Part shown: piece after piece, positions 14,001 through 28,600 of the stretch
How positions within the stretch are numbered: the first letter of the stretch is position 1
How the letters are laid out: each line of letters begins with the position of its first letter
Translations under genes and position numbers: made by a program
Notes under the pieces: model-generated
Told to the model about the DNA's origin: nothing
Seen by the model: only the letters and a program-made list of their open reading frames with translations
Database searches by the model: none
Source of the DNA: Sepioteuthis lessoniana
Lineage: Eukaryota; Mollusca; Cephalopoda; Myopsida; Loliginidae
Assembly: GCA_963585895.1 (NCBI GenBank)
Contig: OY757934.1
Location: forward strand, 32,492,712-32,556,711
DNA: 64,000 nucleotides
Direction of reading: 5' to 3'

Positions 14001-17000
14001 TTAGTGAGAATCAAATTAATGGTTTGCTAATCAAGGTTGTTAACCATTACATAATTTGCAATATAAGTAACACAGTTTTTAATCGTTTATTTTAATAAAA
14101 TATTAATAATTAATGAAATAATAATAAATAATAAAATATTTTATTATTTATTTTACTAAAATATTCTATAGACACAAAAAATGTTTACAAAATATTTTAT
14201 GGTGAAAAAATATCCACTGAAAAATTTTTTTTCTAAATGTTTTTTCATTTTTCATTTAGATGTTTTAAAATTTTTATTAATCACATTTCAAGGAACTTTA
14301 TGAAACTTTGCCATGAATAAAACTATATTTAACTAAAGGAAAAAGGTATAGTTTCTCTCAAGAGGAGGATTTTTAACAGCAAATTTTTGGTTAATCATAT
14401 AACTATTCAGTATTTAAGAAATAATTTTTGATAACTCTTTTTGTATAATTATCTTTATTGGTGGTCATTCACATTTTTCAGCTTGAGCAATGATTTTTTT
14501 CCTTTAAAAAATTATAAAGTTTCATTTATCCTAGACTTGATCACAAAAAAAGATTACTTCATGTTTTTTAAATTTATGAATTTCTTTAGTTAAAAAAGTG
14601 CCTAGTTAATTTTAGAAAGAATTTTAAAACTAGGTTCATTTTCTTGTTGATGGACTCATCTATCTGCATAATTGGAATATTTTATTGATGAAAATGTAAA
14701 CAAGTTTCAAATTCAAAATGTAAGCAAGTTTCAAATTTTAAAAAAATATTCTTTTTTTTTACACCTAACTTCATACTATTATCTTTTTATTAAAAGCAGA
14801 AATAAGACTTTAAAGATATTTCAATTTTGCAATATGTTTAAAAACATGAAGTCAAAAGTCTGTGTATATCCATAAACTTAAGAAGAGTGCTTCAATTCCA
14901 CATAATGATCTTTTTAGAAAACCACTCACAACTTGAGTCTAGATGAAATTACAATATTAATCATAATAATAGGTATACCACATATGACACTACATACTCT
15001 TCTATAAATAGATATATATATTTAGGTACAATAATGCATATGCATGTCAGTGCAAGTCTGTATACACACAGCGAACATGTACGTACATGCACATGCATAT
15101 CTGCATAAGTATATGTATGCATGTGCATGCACAGAGATGTATAATAGTATTAAAGGAGCAACCAAGTAAGCTGGGAGGTTTAGCAAAAATTAACAAGTAA
15201 AATTAGAAAGAAAAACGATTTCTAAATGATGAAAAAGAAATGAAAAGATTATTTTTTAATGTTTGTAATGAAATGAGTGAATTCTTCAGCACTAGTAAAG
15301 TCAGAGGTCAGCAGACAACAATTCATTTTTTTTAATGTTTGTAATAAAATGAGTGAATTCTTCAGCACTAGTAAAGTCAGAGGTCAGCAGACAACAATTC
15401 ATTTTTTTTTAATGTTTGTAATAAAATGAGTGAATTCTTCAGCACTAGTAAAGTCAGAGGTCAGCAGACAACAATTTTTTTTTTAAATGTTTTTAGTGCT
15501 TGGGTGGGCAAAGTGGAAAAGCACAGGTTTTTGCTCAAAAGTCAAACTATATATATTTGGTCAGTTTGAGAAAAGTCTTGTAGTAAGTGACATTGGACAC
15601 AGAGAAAGAGGGCAACCAGACCAAATTAGAATCCTTCCTCCACCCACTGTCTACTATAGTTGGGCTTGGAAGTTAAAGTCCAGTAGCAGTTTGAAGCAAG
15701 TTGCAAGCAGGTTTCAAGTGAGTCACAGTTAGACACAGAGCGAGGTTGAGAGCTGACTAGCACCCAAATTTCCTCCACTATCCATATTGCTATAGTTAGG
15801 GTCTACTTGACTGTAAAGCTAAGTGTCACACATGCAACCCCAGGATTGGTTCAAGAGAAATTGTCATCAATAAAGACAGTCATGCAATCTTATTCTTTAG
15901 TTCATTTTATTTCTTTTACTTTTGTAGGCCTAAAATGGTGGCTAACTTTTTTTTAAAAAAACAAACACAACATGGGAAGAGGTTCATTAACCAGCAACAC
16001 TGGACAAGCAGCAGATTAATATTGCCACATATATTACAGAGGGAAGACCATTTTTTTTATCAAAGAATTATAAAAATTTGGGCAACAAGTGATTCCAGTA
16101 GAAATTGTAAGAGCAATTATACTTCCTTATTGATAAATGAAACAAGATGGCTGACACAATAAGTGTTTATCAAAGTTATATGGTCAAGCACAATAAAATG
16201 GTTGCTATCAATAAAGCATAATTACTATGAGAATAGTATTATAATCCATAATAAAAGTTAAACTAGTTAAAAAAAAAAGTGACATCTTTCAGTGATAAAG
16301 ACAACTTCAGTTATCAGTTCACAAAAGACAAGCAATAAAAGTTTAAAAAGCAATTTCTATATCACAAAATACTTTCTGGATACATAAAGGAAGAAAATGA
16401 ACTGCTGGGAAAAGGTTTTTAAAAATTCTTACACTTACTCTATTTACATGAATGTAACCAGCTGGTTCAAAGTGCATTTTTACAAATGTTGACTTTCCAG
16501 CTGGAAAAAATATTATACAAAATATAAACATATAAAAGATTAAAGCAAATATTTTTGATTTTATAGAAAAACACTTGTAAATATCACTTAATAAAAAGGA
16601 CAATTTTTTTTTCAATTATTAGTAAGTAAGAAAAGTAGGAAAAATAAAAAGAAAGACTAAAGTTAAAACTTAATGAAGTTTATTGGACAGTTTAATCTTT
16701 TAACCTTGTAAAAAGTTTTGTGAACAGATGAATGAGACACAGTACCAGATGTAAAAAAAATAAAACCATATTGATCTGCCAATTACTTCTCTGGTGGGAT
16801 ACCTTTGCATTTCAATATCTCTTAATGCCACCATGAAGCAGGTCCTCATATGCTCCTACTGGCCAGGGTTTTTTCTATTCAGTTCATGTCTGGCACCTTT
16901 GTTTCCACTGGTTAGATTTCTCCCATGAACACCATGATGTAAATCCAAAACAATACCATTTGAGACTTTCCCAAAATAACTCCAAACAAAAACAAATTTC

Positions 17001-19614
17001 TCATATTTATTTCTTTTTTTTTTCACCTTCTTTTATTTCTTCTTAGTCTCCAAAATACTCATTCCCATGAATTTCTAAAAATTTAATCAGCTTTTCACCA
17101 TATAACTAAGTCAGAATTCATCTCTGGCCACATTCTCCGAAATTGACTTTTCTCTAGTGTTTGGATTATTTTACTGTTGTCTAGCTATCGGTCATCAACT
17201 ACAAGTGACTGGTCAGTCATGACAGGTATGGTTCCCTAAACTGTGGGTTTTGTTTCAGTGATTTTCAATTCTCACATACAATAGTCAAATTGCTATTTTC
17301 ATCAAATATATTTTCCCTTAGAATTCAAGTAAAAATAACAAAATAATGTCTCATTAAACCCAGTTATTTGCACCCTGGACATCTCAGTTCATTTTATATT
17401 ATCTTTCAAAAACAACCTCTCAGAGAATGATAAAATATTATCTAACTCATTTGCACCAAAGGGATCTCAGTTTTACATTGTCTTTCAAAAACCTCAAATA
17501 GGGATTTGTTCAGTGGGTACTATCTATAGTGCCACAGTTTTTGTGACACTTTTCAAATATTTAATACAATATAATAAAAGTGCACTTTATCTTGATGTAG
17601 TCAGCATACAAAACAAGAATTTGTTGCAGGAGTTACTTAGCACAAATTTTTAGATGACATAAACACTTTCCAGTTACTAACAAAATCATACAGAAAAAAA
17701 AATCTAATCATATAGAAAAGCTATAAAAACTCAATAACCTGGACTTAATAGCTTGAAGTAACATAAAATACTAATCTTCTGGTAATGATCTTTTTTGCCT
17801 ATGATAAATAAATCTTATTTCATTAGTTCTTAAGGACATTCAATATGTATCATCTGCAGTTTTTCAGACAAATCTTAAGACATTTTATGTGATGGTCATG
17901 AGCAGGATAAGTGTGAAGAACCTTTTCATAGAAGAAGTAAGAGCCTTCGGGTTGCTTGCATTTTTCACAATTACAGAGTGGGTGGCAGGCGAGGCACGCA
18001 ATATAGCAGCGAACCCAAGAATTGCTGTGTGCATGCGGAGTAGAACAGACAATGAGGCTTGCACTCATGCAAGTTATGGTCAACTCAAAATACATAAAAG
18101 GAGCCAAAATTTTTCATAGCGTCAGTTGTTCATCGAGGCATATCGTTCAGATTGCGAGTTGCAGAAGCAGAAGAGGAAAAGATCTTAATATCAACCAGCA
18201 AGACACATTTTATACAATAATTTCAAATTATTAGATCATTTGAGAACCTTGAGTAATGTTTTCAAACCTCCAAAGGCAAAAACTCAGGAAACAAAAGGAT
18301 ATTCTCATTCACTATATATTTTGTTCACAAAATTAAACATTATGTTGTCCATAAATTGATAGTTCAAATCAATAGTCAATAAACTGATAATTAAAATCTA
18401 CAAGGTACATAATGATGTCAGTAGGCCAAAAATTTCAATTACTTACATGCTGGAAATCCAACAAAAACAACCATCTGAAAAAAATGAGAGAGAGAAATAC
18501 ATTGTTAGAGAGAAGATACATGTAATGTATGACTGATAGACATTGAGAATAGAGAGTGGAAGCAACTGTTATTAAATTCAAATATAATTCTTTTCAAAGC
18601 AGATAAGATGTGACACTGTGGACCTTCGGTGTCGTAGTATATAGGGTTAGAGATATACATGGTGCATTCAATAGGTTTCCACACTTTTTTTGTACAGGCA
18701 TTTTAAATTGTCATACACTCTTGAAAATTCAGTATATTATTGCTATACATCTTATGAGATGACTGATCAATTTTTATGATTTCAGCTTCAAATGAACTGC
18801 TACAGTAGCAATTGGAATACACTCTACTAAAGCCTGATTGTCACAGCTGGTGGATTTCAAAAATGCAATCTGGACGTCAGGACACTTTAGAAGAACGATA
18901 TGCAATAAAATTCTGTTTTAAACTTGGAAAAAATGATGCCACAGAAACGTATGGAATGCTTCAGACTGCTTTTGAACTATCTTGCATGGATCGAGCATCA
19001 GTTTTTGAGTGGCATAAGAGATTCAACAAAGGCAGGGAGTCTGTGAGGGATGATGAGAGGTGTGGGAGGGGTAAAGGAAGTCAATACACCAGAGTTGATT
19101 GGCCAAAGGGTTAAGGTTAGGGTTACTATGTTGAGGTTTTAAGGGAGTTCAGCAAGAGATTCCGTCAGAAGATGCCAGCACTCTTCAAATCGGGTCAGTA
19201 GCATTTCCACCAGGACAATGCACCAGTCCATAACTCCATCCTTGTCATAGACTATTCGAGCAAGATGGGCATCAAGACAGTTCCTCATCCTCCCTATAGT
19301 CCAGACCTTGCTCCCTGTGACTTTATTCCCTAAGCCCAAGGAAAACCTTAGAGGCTGTCGTTATGAGACAATTGAGGAGATGAAAGAGGCTATGATGAAG
19401 GTCATTGACACGCTCATACAAGAGGACTTCCATGGGGCCTTCCAGAAGTAGTTGTAACGGTACAAGTGCATTGCAGCCAGAGGAGATTACTTCGAAGGGG
19501 ACTAGAGTTTCATGTGTGTACTATCAATAAAATTGTCCATACAAAAAAAGTCTGGAAATTTATTTAATGATCCTTGTATGTGTGTGTGTGTGTATAATTG
19601 GAAGTTGACCATAG

Positions 19615-19659
<45 letters not shown>

Positions 19660-22600
19660 CACATGAGAGACTAGACATCTGTGTTGGAGCATATGTAAGC
19701 ATATGTTGAGAGTGATGAGGGTGTGGATGCATGTGTACGGAGATGTACATATTTTGTGCATGGATTCTGGGAGAGAAAGAATCTTAATTCACTTCTCCCA
19801 GTCTAAGGTCAGATAAGATTGAGAAGACCACTCAGGCTGCAACTTAAACGTATTAAATTTTATTGTCACCCTTCTTAGGGTGTCCTAGACACATATAGTC
19901 AGACAGTATTTTAATGTTCAGTCTAATGAGTGTTCTTGGGCTCAGAAGTAGGGATATATAAACAAATGTAGTTAGGGAAGGTGGGAGAGTGATTTAGTGA
20001 CTAGGCAGTTGGTTGTCAGTGACTAGAGAGAGGAAGTGAACATGGAAGAAGGAAGTAGTTTGATGGTGGCAACCAGACATAGCAGTGGCAAGTTAGAATT
20101 CATGGGAGAGGGAGAGGGAGCAGAGCTAGAGAAAGGTCCTGAAGTGACACACACACATACACACACACACTCTCTCAAACATGAGCACATTCAAGTCCTT
20201 CAAGTTTTGTGTGTTTTTTTTTTTCTTTTTACTTGAGACATCAGCATCTCCTGGTGTGCACTGTGGTATGCATCTGCAGAATGCAGCAGCATTGGGACTG
20301 ACATTGCAGTGCAACAAAGTAGGCATAATGCAATGTGAAATGTAAGTAAGATGGCTCCATCACAAAAATAAATCTATTATTATTATACAATCTATTATTA
20401 TATTTGCATGTAATTGTTTTTCATGACAGAAAAGGAAAATGAAATGCATGATACTTTTTAAAGATTTGTAAACTTAACTTTATATGCATTAGAATGCATT
20501 GTAAGGAATATTGTGATAAGCAGTAAGTTGGTTTCATAACACCTCCTCAATTGTCTCTCTGAACTCTTTTTGAGATCATGGATTTGCACTTAAGTCTGAG
20601 TGCAGATTTCCCAAGGGTATTATGGTGAAGAGAATGCAAACAACTTCAACCAGAATTTGTACTCAGCTCCACAATTCTATTTTCTGCACTAGTAACCTTT
20701 AGCAGTTTCAATTCAAATCTAATAGATAACAGTAAGAATCATCTAGCATTAATGTTGTCAAAATATTTAAGTATATACTTTTAAAAAAAAGTGCACATAG
20801 TGTTATTGATTACCATCCAAGGAAATGGATTCAGTGAACCAAGTTTAAATCCTGAATCAGGCTGTTTGCATCTTATTTTACAATAATAACTTTGGGAAAG
20901 GCATGAACCCATCTCTTTAACCCCAAAAGCTATGAGTAAAATAGTAGGGCAGACTGAGCTCTTTAGCTATGGTAAAGGAAAGAAAACCGAAAAAAAATTG
21001 AACCTGCGTTGCAACTTGGAGAGGTTGAGTAATTATATATTTAAAAATGACTAAATCTATACAAACATCTAATGAGGAATATGCACACACCAATAATTAT
21101 TATTATTATTGTCTATGTTAGTTTCCGCACTATTCCTAACTGATGACCTTCATTGAAGTCCAAATGACAGTAAGTCGCTTCACCTATTCAGGACTCTACT
21201 CAGTATTCTAACCAATCTCATATGTGCAGTGATCTGGATGGTCTCTATCCTTCATTGGATTTCCTGTTCCCCCAGTCTCTTTTGATTTGTTCCAAGGGTT
21301 CAGACAATGATTGGTATCACTGTAAGCTTCATATTCTAGTTTTTTTCAGTTCTCTGGTAAGTGGATCTAGCCAGAAAACTATTTATTATCCAGGATTTCA
21401 CTTTCCTATTAATTTCATTTTACAGTTGACAAGTTTTTTTCTTATTATTAAGGTCTGCTTTTCTGGTTAGGTGATCTTTCTAATTTCAAAATCCCAGAGA
21501 ATTTTGTGTGTCTCACTTAACAGGCCAGATTCTGACCTATATATACAAATGGGCAAAATTCAGTAGTTTGCACAGTTCCCAGTGAATCACATTCTCCACT
21601 CAATTGTACCTGCTTTTATACTCTTACTGTGCCATCTTGCTGCATTCACTTACTATGTTGCTGATTGTCTCATCTCTCTTTCTCTCTTCACTTTTGCTAA
21701 CATTTGCTATTCTCTGAAGTCTTATCTATCCTAGATTTTCTATAGTTGATTTTTACAACACTATTCTAGGGCTGTTAATGAGTAATTCAATTTCTCTCTT
21801 TATGTTTTCTCTGTGTCCATATCTATGTCCTCTCATGCACAATTTCTTTAGTTTGTCTTCTTATGTGTTCATGTAGTTGTTTTTCTTTTTCTCAATTTTT
21901 TGATTCCTGTATTTCTGTTTGTCCTTGTGTTATTTTTAATGCAGTTTTTGTCAGTTGTAATTAGTCTCTCTCTACTTTGCTTTGTGATTTCTTCAAGTCT
22001 CTGAATTACAGCATCTGCACAATCTTCAATGCTAGTTTTCTTCACTTCCCTTTTCTTTTACCATATAATCTGTCAACATCATCTTTTGTGCATACTTATC
22101 AATTTACAGTTGAGGTTTCTGAACTCCTTTCTTGTCCAGCTTAGGAAAGATCCAGAGTATAAGAGAGACTGCCCAAGTATTTATTGAATTATTGAGCTAA
22201 TTTAAAGTAAATTGATTGGTTGGGTTTCATGGCATATCAACCTTTGTAGGTTATTTAACACCAAATCTTTTTTTATAAAAATAATCAGTTCTATTTCAAA
22301 CAATTCGATTTACCATGAGTACACAGTTTGTCAAAAAACATTTCTATTTCAAACTACTCAGTTTAGTCAAACATTTCTAATTCAAACAATTCAGTTTATT
22401 ATCAGTATAGTTTTTGTCCACACAGTTAAATGTCAAAACAGTTCTATTTCAAACAATTCAGTTTAGCATAAGTACGCAGTTTAGTTCTATTTGACCCATA
22501 GATAGGGTCCTATCAGGTGCTACCACTCCAGGCCAGAGTGGACCTGGGAACGATGGCAATTAAGAGGTACTCCACATTTCCCAAAGCTCCAGCATTACTG

Positions 22601-25600
22601 GAACCGCACCATCAAATTGTCAAGTGTCATATCCAGGACACTCATGGGGGGGGCTTACCCCTCATCAGAGGTGCAGTCGATGTATTCAACAGCCCCAGCT
22701 GACTAAGCAACTTGTAAATTGACATGAACTGCTTGAAACAGAAGTGTTTTTCCATTGCGGCCAGAAGTCATCTAATTTGCAATTTCCTTTTGAGTTCTTC
22801 TGTAGGTTTCAAGATTTAGCAGATAGTCCTTCATATTGATCAACTATTGAGCCTTTCTGCTGTGTTTTTGTCTGTTCCTACAGTTTGCTCCAGAAGTGTT
22901 TTCTTTCACTTTTTTTTACTAGCTCACTTTTCTTCATGCTTTTCCCATTTATTTAAATCTGCTTTCATTGTTTCGGAATGTTCTATTTTCCTTTATTTTT
23001 GTATCCTGTGCTAATATCTCTTGAATCTACTTTCCTTCAATATCTTTTGGCTTATTTCTTCTAGTTTGGTTGTCTTGGATCAATTGTTTCATTTCACTGT
23101 GTTCTCATGTATTTTCCTTTTCTTTATGTTTTTGCATCTGCTTGTAGTTTTTTGATTCGCTCCTCCAGTCTCATTTCCCATTCAACTTTGGTTTCTTTTT
23201 TTTCTTTTTGAGATTCTTATCAGGATTACTAGTTTACCAATGAATACCTTCACACCAACATAAATTAGATGATTAAAATCAGTGATATCATCTGTTGGGA
23301 TATATTTTAGTAATTTACTTTCTTTTCTTCTGATTTAACTCTTTTCCAGTTTTGATTCCTAAGTAATGGTAGCATTTTCTTCTCTTCTGTCATAATTTTC
23401 TTTATTTCCTTCTTTTTATGCTAAATTTGTTGTAATGGATATGAGAAGTTTTCAGCATTTTCTGTTTCTATCTATATATCTTTGTGAGTAGTCCTTATTG
23501 ACTGTTTTCCTCACTATTTTACCTTATAACATATTCCTATCATTTCAAGATCTGAGAACCACCCATTCTTTTGTATAATTCTTGCCTGATTTTTGAGTCT
23601 TTGCCTAGTGGGTAGAGTGTTCGCCTAATGGTCCAGGAGACATGGGTTCAATCCCAAGTTGCGTCATACCAAAGACTTTAAAAATGGTACTTGATACCTC
23701 CTTGCTTAACACTCAGCAATATAAGGTACATATCAAGGGTAAAGTGGAGCAATCCAGGGAAAGGAGTAGCACCCTACCCTACACCTCAGTGTAGTAGCTA
23801 TTGAAAAGGAAGCCTTTTGGTTGCCCTCAACTAGTTGCCAACTTTACTTATTATTATTATTTCACTCTTAATAAGGTTTTCACACAAGCATTAGCTAGTA
23901 ATCTTTCAGTAGAGTCTGAGTGACAACAATTTTCCTCACGTGTCTAGGACTCTTCTCAATATTCTAGTGTTGTCAGGATGGTTTAATTCTCCAATTGATT
24001 TCCAATTCCACAGTTCCTTCTCCAGGCTTAGAGAATATTCCAAGTGTACCAACTACAATTGGTATTACCTTAACCTTCGTGATCCACAGTTTTTTCAGTT
24101 CTCTGGCAAGGTCCAAGTATTCATCTATCTTTTCGCTTTCTTTTATTTTCACTCAGTGGTCTGCTGGAACAGCAAAATCCACAAGACAGCATTTCCACTT
24201 TTTTTTTTGTTAACAACAGATCTGGTCTCTTGGCTGGGATTAAGTGACGTGTCTCTATCTCAAAATCCAGAGTATTTTATAGGTCTCATTCTCTAAGACT
24301 GACTCTGGTTTGTGCATATACTACTTGGTAGTTTGTTCCAATTTCAATCTCTTACACAATTCCCTTTCCCACCCAGGCATCTTGTATTCCTTTTGTGTTA
24401 GTCTGCTTATTATGTGATTAACCATTTCACCTTTTTCTCCAAAAAAGTGCTTGTTTAATTGTGTCCACTTCGATATTCCCAAGTATTTGTGGTTTTCTTC
24501 TCGCCAAACATTCAGATTCTTTCCTGATTTAGAAATTCTATTCCTTCCATTGTTTCTCTTTTCCAACTTTTCATTATAAGCACTGCACATTTTTCTATGC
24601 CAAATTTAATTCCAAAATCCTGGCTGTATATTCTTATTATTTGTATCAAAGTCTCCAGTTCTTTTTCACTTTTTGCAAATAGCTTGTGCTGCTATACATA
24701 GGTGTGATAGAGAACAGGAGTCAAATGGCAGCAATGAGCAGGAATCGCTGTATTCTCTAAGAAAGAGGAGTAGACTTTGTCTTGCCAGCCTGAATCGAAC
24801 CTACATCCTCCTGAATGCGAAAAACACAACTTGAGTGTGGCACAGACAAGAGGTTTGATTCAGGTGCCCGGATGTTATATGACTGTCCTGACCATATTGC
24901 TTGGTTGTTTTTTTCAAGCTGCGTCAATGAATAGACGGAGTCCAGTCGAGAACATGGAGTCTGCAAGTTGCAGCATGTGTTGGGAACTGATCAAAGATTT
25001 AAGAAGAGAAAAAAGGAGAGAAAAGAAAACCAAGAAAGCACTTGCACCTGACTGACTGAGAGTAGAAATCCCAAATTACTTTTTAAAAAATCACAATAAG
25101 GTGATTAATTTTTTTCTGGCAAATTAGAAAAATTTGTAGTCCCCAATACACTTCCTAAGTATGTATCTGAGTGGCTTCACTGTTCTGGACTTCGGAATAA
25201 TGGCAGACTTAGGGCCTTTAATTAGGCACCTAGTTTCGACTAGGCTACCTTCGGGTGGGCGAGCTGCATTTTTGTCTCCTTTGTCCCCCTTGTACGGCAC
25301 TAGACCATGCGTCTAGTTTAAGCCGCAAACTGGCATACGTGCCCGGACCCACATTTGGGTTCGTGAAACTGCTTGCCTCATCAGGCTCACATTGCACTAA
25401 GTGAGCCGATGAGCAGCACAGACAAGCAGGGTTCGAGTCTCGATTCGTTCCCGACCTCCCCTCCCCTTTATCCCCACTTTAATCGGCCTTCGGGCTTTTG
25501 ACCTTGTGTCAAGTCGTGTCTGGTGGGAGGCAGCGACAAATACTTGGCTTCACTGCTAAAATGAGTAAAAGTGATGAGAGTGAGTCTCTGAAAGAACCCT

Positions 25601-28600
25601 CAATAGATTTTTAGTTCTGCTAGAATTTGACCTCCCACTAATAATTCCACCCTCCAATTTTCCATGGCATTCATGACGAAGTTTATGATTTTCATAGCAC
25701 ATCATAGATTTGAATTCATGGAAATATAAATTGTCTCAATTTATCATCTTTAGATCTCACTTAATTCAAACATTTTGAATAGGAACTAATTCTTTCAAAA
25801 TTGTGATCTCTTAGATGCACCTGATTAAAAAAATTAAAATCTTACTCAAAATGAAAATACAAGTAGTAATTATCCTCATAATTTTTTCAAATCTTGTATA
25901 TTTCTTGCAAACTCTTAATTTAAATTTTAAAAAAAAACACAATAAAAAATACTTACTTCTTGTTTTTTTAAAGTGATAGCAGCCTTGGGTGGATCTGTAA
26001 GAGGATCTGTATTTGATAACCTTCGCTGAAATACAAATGAATGATAATTAAGAAATCATTAATTTAAACCAGATGTAAACTGTTGCATACAAAATATGAC
26101 AAGATGAATAGAAATTTTGTGGTGCATCTTTGCAATGTAAGAACAAAAAAATGTAATTAGTATATTTTAACACATAAAAATCATGGTTTTTAGAGTTTTA
26201 AATATTTATACACACTTCAAGATACTTGATGAAAAAAGCATTGTTATCACTAATTTTCAAGAAAGACAATATTCCTTAGGCATTCTTTCTTTTGATCAAC
26301 TCTAATAATTTAATCTTTATAAATTGCAATGAATTTTAGTTGTGGAAAACAAAAATTGTATTAATTTACTGTTAACTGGGCCTAATTAGAGTTTTCACCA
26401 GTGGTCCGGGAGACTGTGGTTCAATCCCAGGTCGAGTCATACCAAAGATTAAAAAAAATGGTACTTGATGCCACCTTGCTTAACAGTAAGCATTATAATG
26501 TAAGGATCAAGGGAAAGTGGAGCAATCCAGGGAATGAAGTAGCACCCTCCCCTACACCTGGTGTAGTACCTATTGAAAAGGGAGCCTTCAGGTCACCCTC
26601 AACTAATGTCGCCAACAACTTTCTTTTTACTGTTATTGAAAGGCAAAGGGAAAAGATCAATAATTTATCTGCAAAGTACTTTAATAAATTGAACCCAGTT
26701 TTGAAATAATCTCTGGATAGTTTAAACAACTATTTTTAAAAACAAAATATTTTTCTTTAAGCCAAGATATTTTTAAAAATTTCAGCATAAAATAAATTCA
26801 CTCTATTATGATATATATAAATCATCTCTTAAAAATCTACTCCTTCATTTTTTGGAAGGAAGTGGAGAATGTAAATGTATCAGTTTCATTTTTTTAACAT
26901 TTTGGCCTGTTCATTTTTTAATTTACTTCTATTTTACTTCAATTTCAGAAACTTCACTTCCTAAGTATGTATGCATCATTGCTAGAATGAATTTTGTTTA
27001 TAATCAAAATTATAAGTCAATATTTACTGAGCTTAGCTTCATACACCACAAAGTCACATATTGTAGCAGCCATCAAGCTAACCCACAACGAAAAGGGATA
27101 AGAGCCGTGCTGTGCATCATCTGTCAGAGAGAGAGACTCGGAATTGAACCAGAAACAGACAACTTACGGGAGAGGAAGAGAGCATCCATTCTTTTCCACC
27201 CCCTCTTTTGAATGGTTCTGGAATAATGTTGCTAAGTGCCAGGATGAGTAGGCTTTGGCCTCACTAAATGGAAAAAAACTTCGGCAGAACTGGGAGGAGG
27301 CAGTTTGTCCAAGTAGCTAGACAGGCGGACAAAGCAAGGAAAGGAGAAAGAGGAGAAGAGAAGGAGAAAAAAGATTACTCTGCCAGTAATGCGTCAGACT
27401 TGATTGTTGACCCCCTTCCCTTAACAAAGAATCTTTTTTTACTACTTCACTTATATAGGGGTACTAAATGAACTGGCAGATTTTCATCAAAAGAGTTTTC
27501 AACATCATAGTGATTCTATTTTGGTTTTCTGCTTTTTATTTTTGCTTACATGGTTTCATATCTATGGTAATAAGCTCATTCTTGGGAAAGAGATTATGAA
27601 CCTTTCTCCGTTAAGACCAAAAGCATTGTGGGAATAAAGAGTGGATAATACATGTCTTTCTTTGTGGTTTTTTTCATCATCTAAAAATCTCAGAGGAAAA
27701 AATGTAATATTTCATTATGTTGATGCACAAATCAGTTCACTTTTTAAGCCAAAAATAGGATATTATTTTGCTTTTAATAATTGTTATTTCTGAGCCCATA
27801 AAATAATAAAGTAGACATTGAAAGTAAATATAAATATAAGAATTTCTTCTAAATTAACTTCACAAAATGCAAAGAGGTCGAGAATCTATAGACATGCAAA
27901 GATCTCCTAGATGCAATCAATAATCCTTTGAACTTCTTTTTTATTCATATGAATATTACAAGAAAAATCAATGAGAAGCATAAAGCCTTACATGCAAGTG
28001 ATGACATAGACTGACTATATGTGTCAAGAAAAGAAGGAGGAAGAGGACTCATCAGCATTAAAGATAGCATGGATGCACGAATATGAAAACTTGAAGACTA
28101 CATAAAAAAGAGCAAAGAAAGACTAATTACAGTAACCAGAAACAGCATAGGCGACATAATAATTGATCAACAGAACAACAATAACTAGGAAACAGAAATG
28201 GGAAATAAAACAACTGTATGGATACATCAAGCAATGAAATAGCAAAATCTAACACAAGAAGACCTGGGTATGGCTAAAAAAGGAAAACCATTGATTAGTT
28301 GTTTTATGGCATATCAACTTTTTTTGGGTCATTTGATGCCAAATTAAATTTCAAACAATTCAGTTTAGTATAAGTATAGTTTTTTTGTTTACTCACAGTT
28401 AAATGTCAAAACAGTTCTATTTCAAACAATTCAGTTTAACATAAGTACGCAGTTTAAATATCAAAATAGTTCTATTTCAAACAATTCAGTTTAGAATAAG
28501 TACAGTTTAGTTCTATTCAACCCATAGATAGGACCCTATCAGGTGCTACCACTCAGAGCCAGAATGAACCTGGGAGCAATGGTAATAAAGGGGTACTCCA

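Larger units (their letters stand above)
21100..24720 (-). mobile_element. LINE remnants, interrupted by retroposon B2 and SINE A2
   Basis: Minus-strand non-LTR retrotransposon debris. At 24321-24590 the frame [27 protein letters not shown] corresponds to the conserved C-terminal region of this LINE type; at 28.8-29.3 kb the sister copy reads [10 protein letters not shown]. 23870-24300 and 21120-21540 are two versions of the segment that follows it ([18 protein letters not shown] type). 21540-23560 is Lys/Glu-rich on the minus strand ([20 protein letters not shown]), like the linker upstream of the C-terminal block. Many stops. Two younger retroposons sit inside (22216-22713 and 23592-23860). 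Confidence 0.65.

Noticed and set aside
15250..15482. Regularly repeated units that might suggest a CRISPR array
   Set aside because: Units are contiguous 76-77-bp tandem copies with no unique spacers, in eukaryotic intron DNA.
19502..19761. Frames rich in YIYIYI and HTHTHT
   Set aside because: Translated microsatellite.
23940..24296. 118-codon plus-strand frame
   Set aside because: Antisense of LINE C-terminal sequence readable on the minus strand.
26852..27211. 119-codon plus-strand frame as a nested gene
   Set aside because: No family resemblance, no splice or promoter context; it crosses AT-rich intron and a repeat-like patch.
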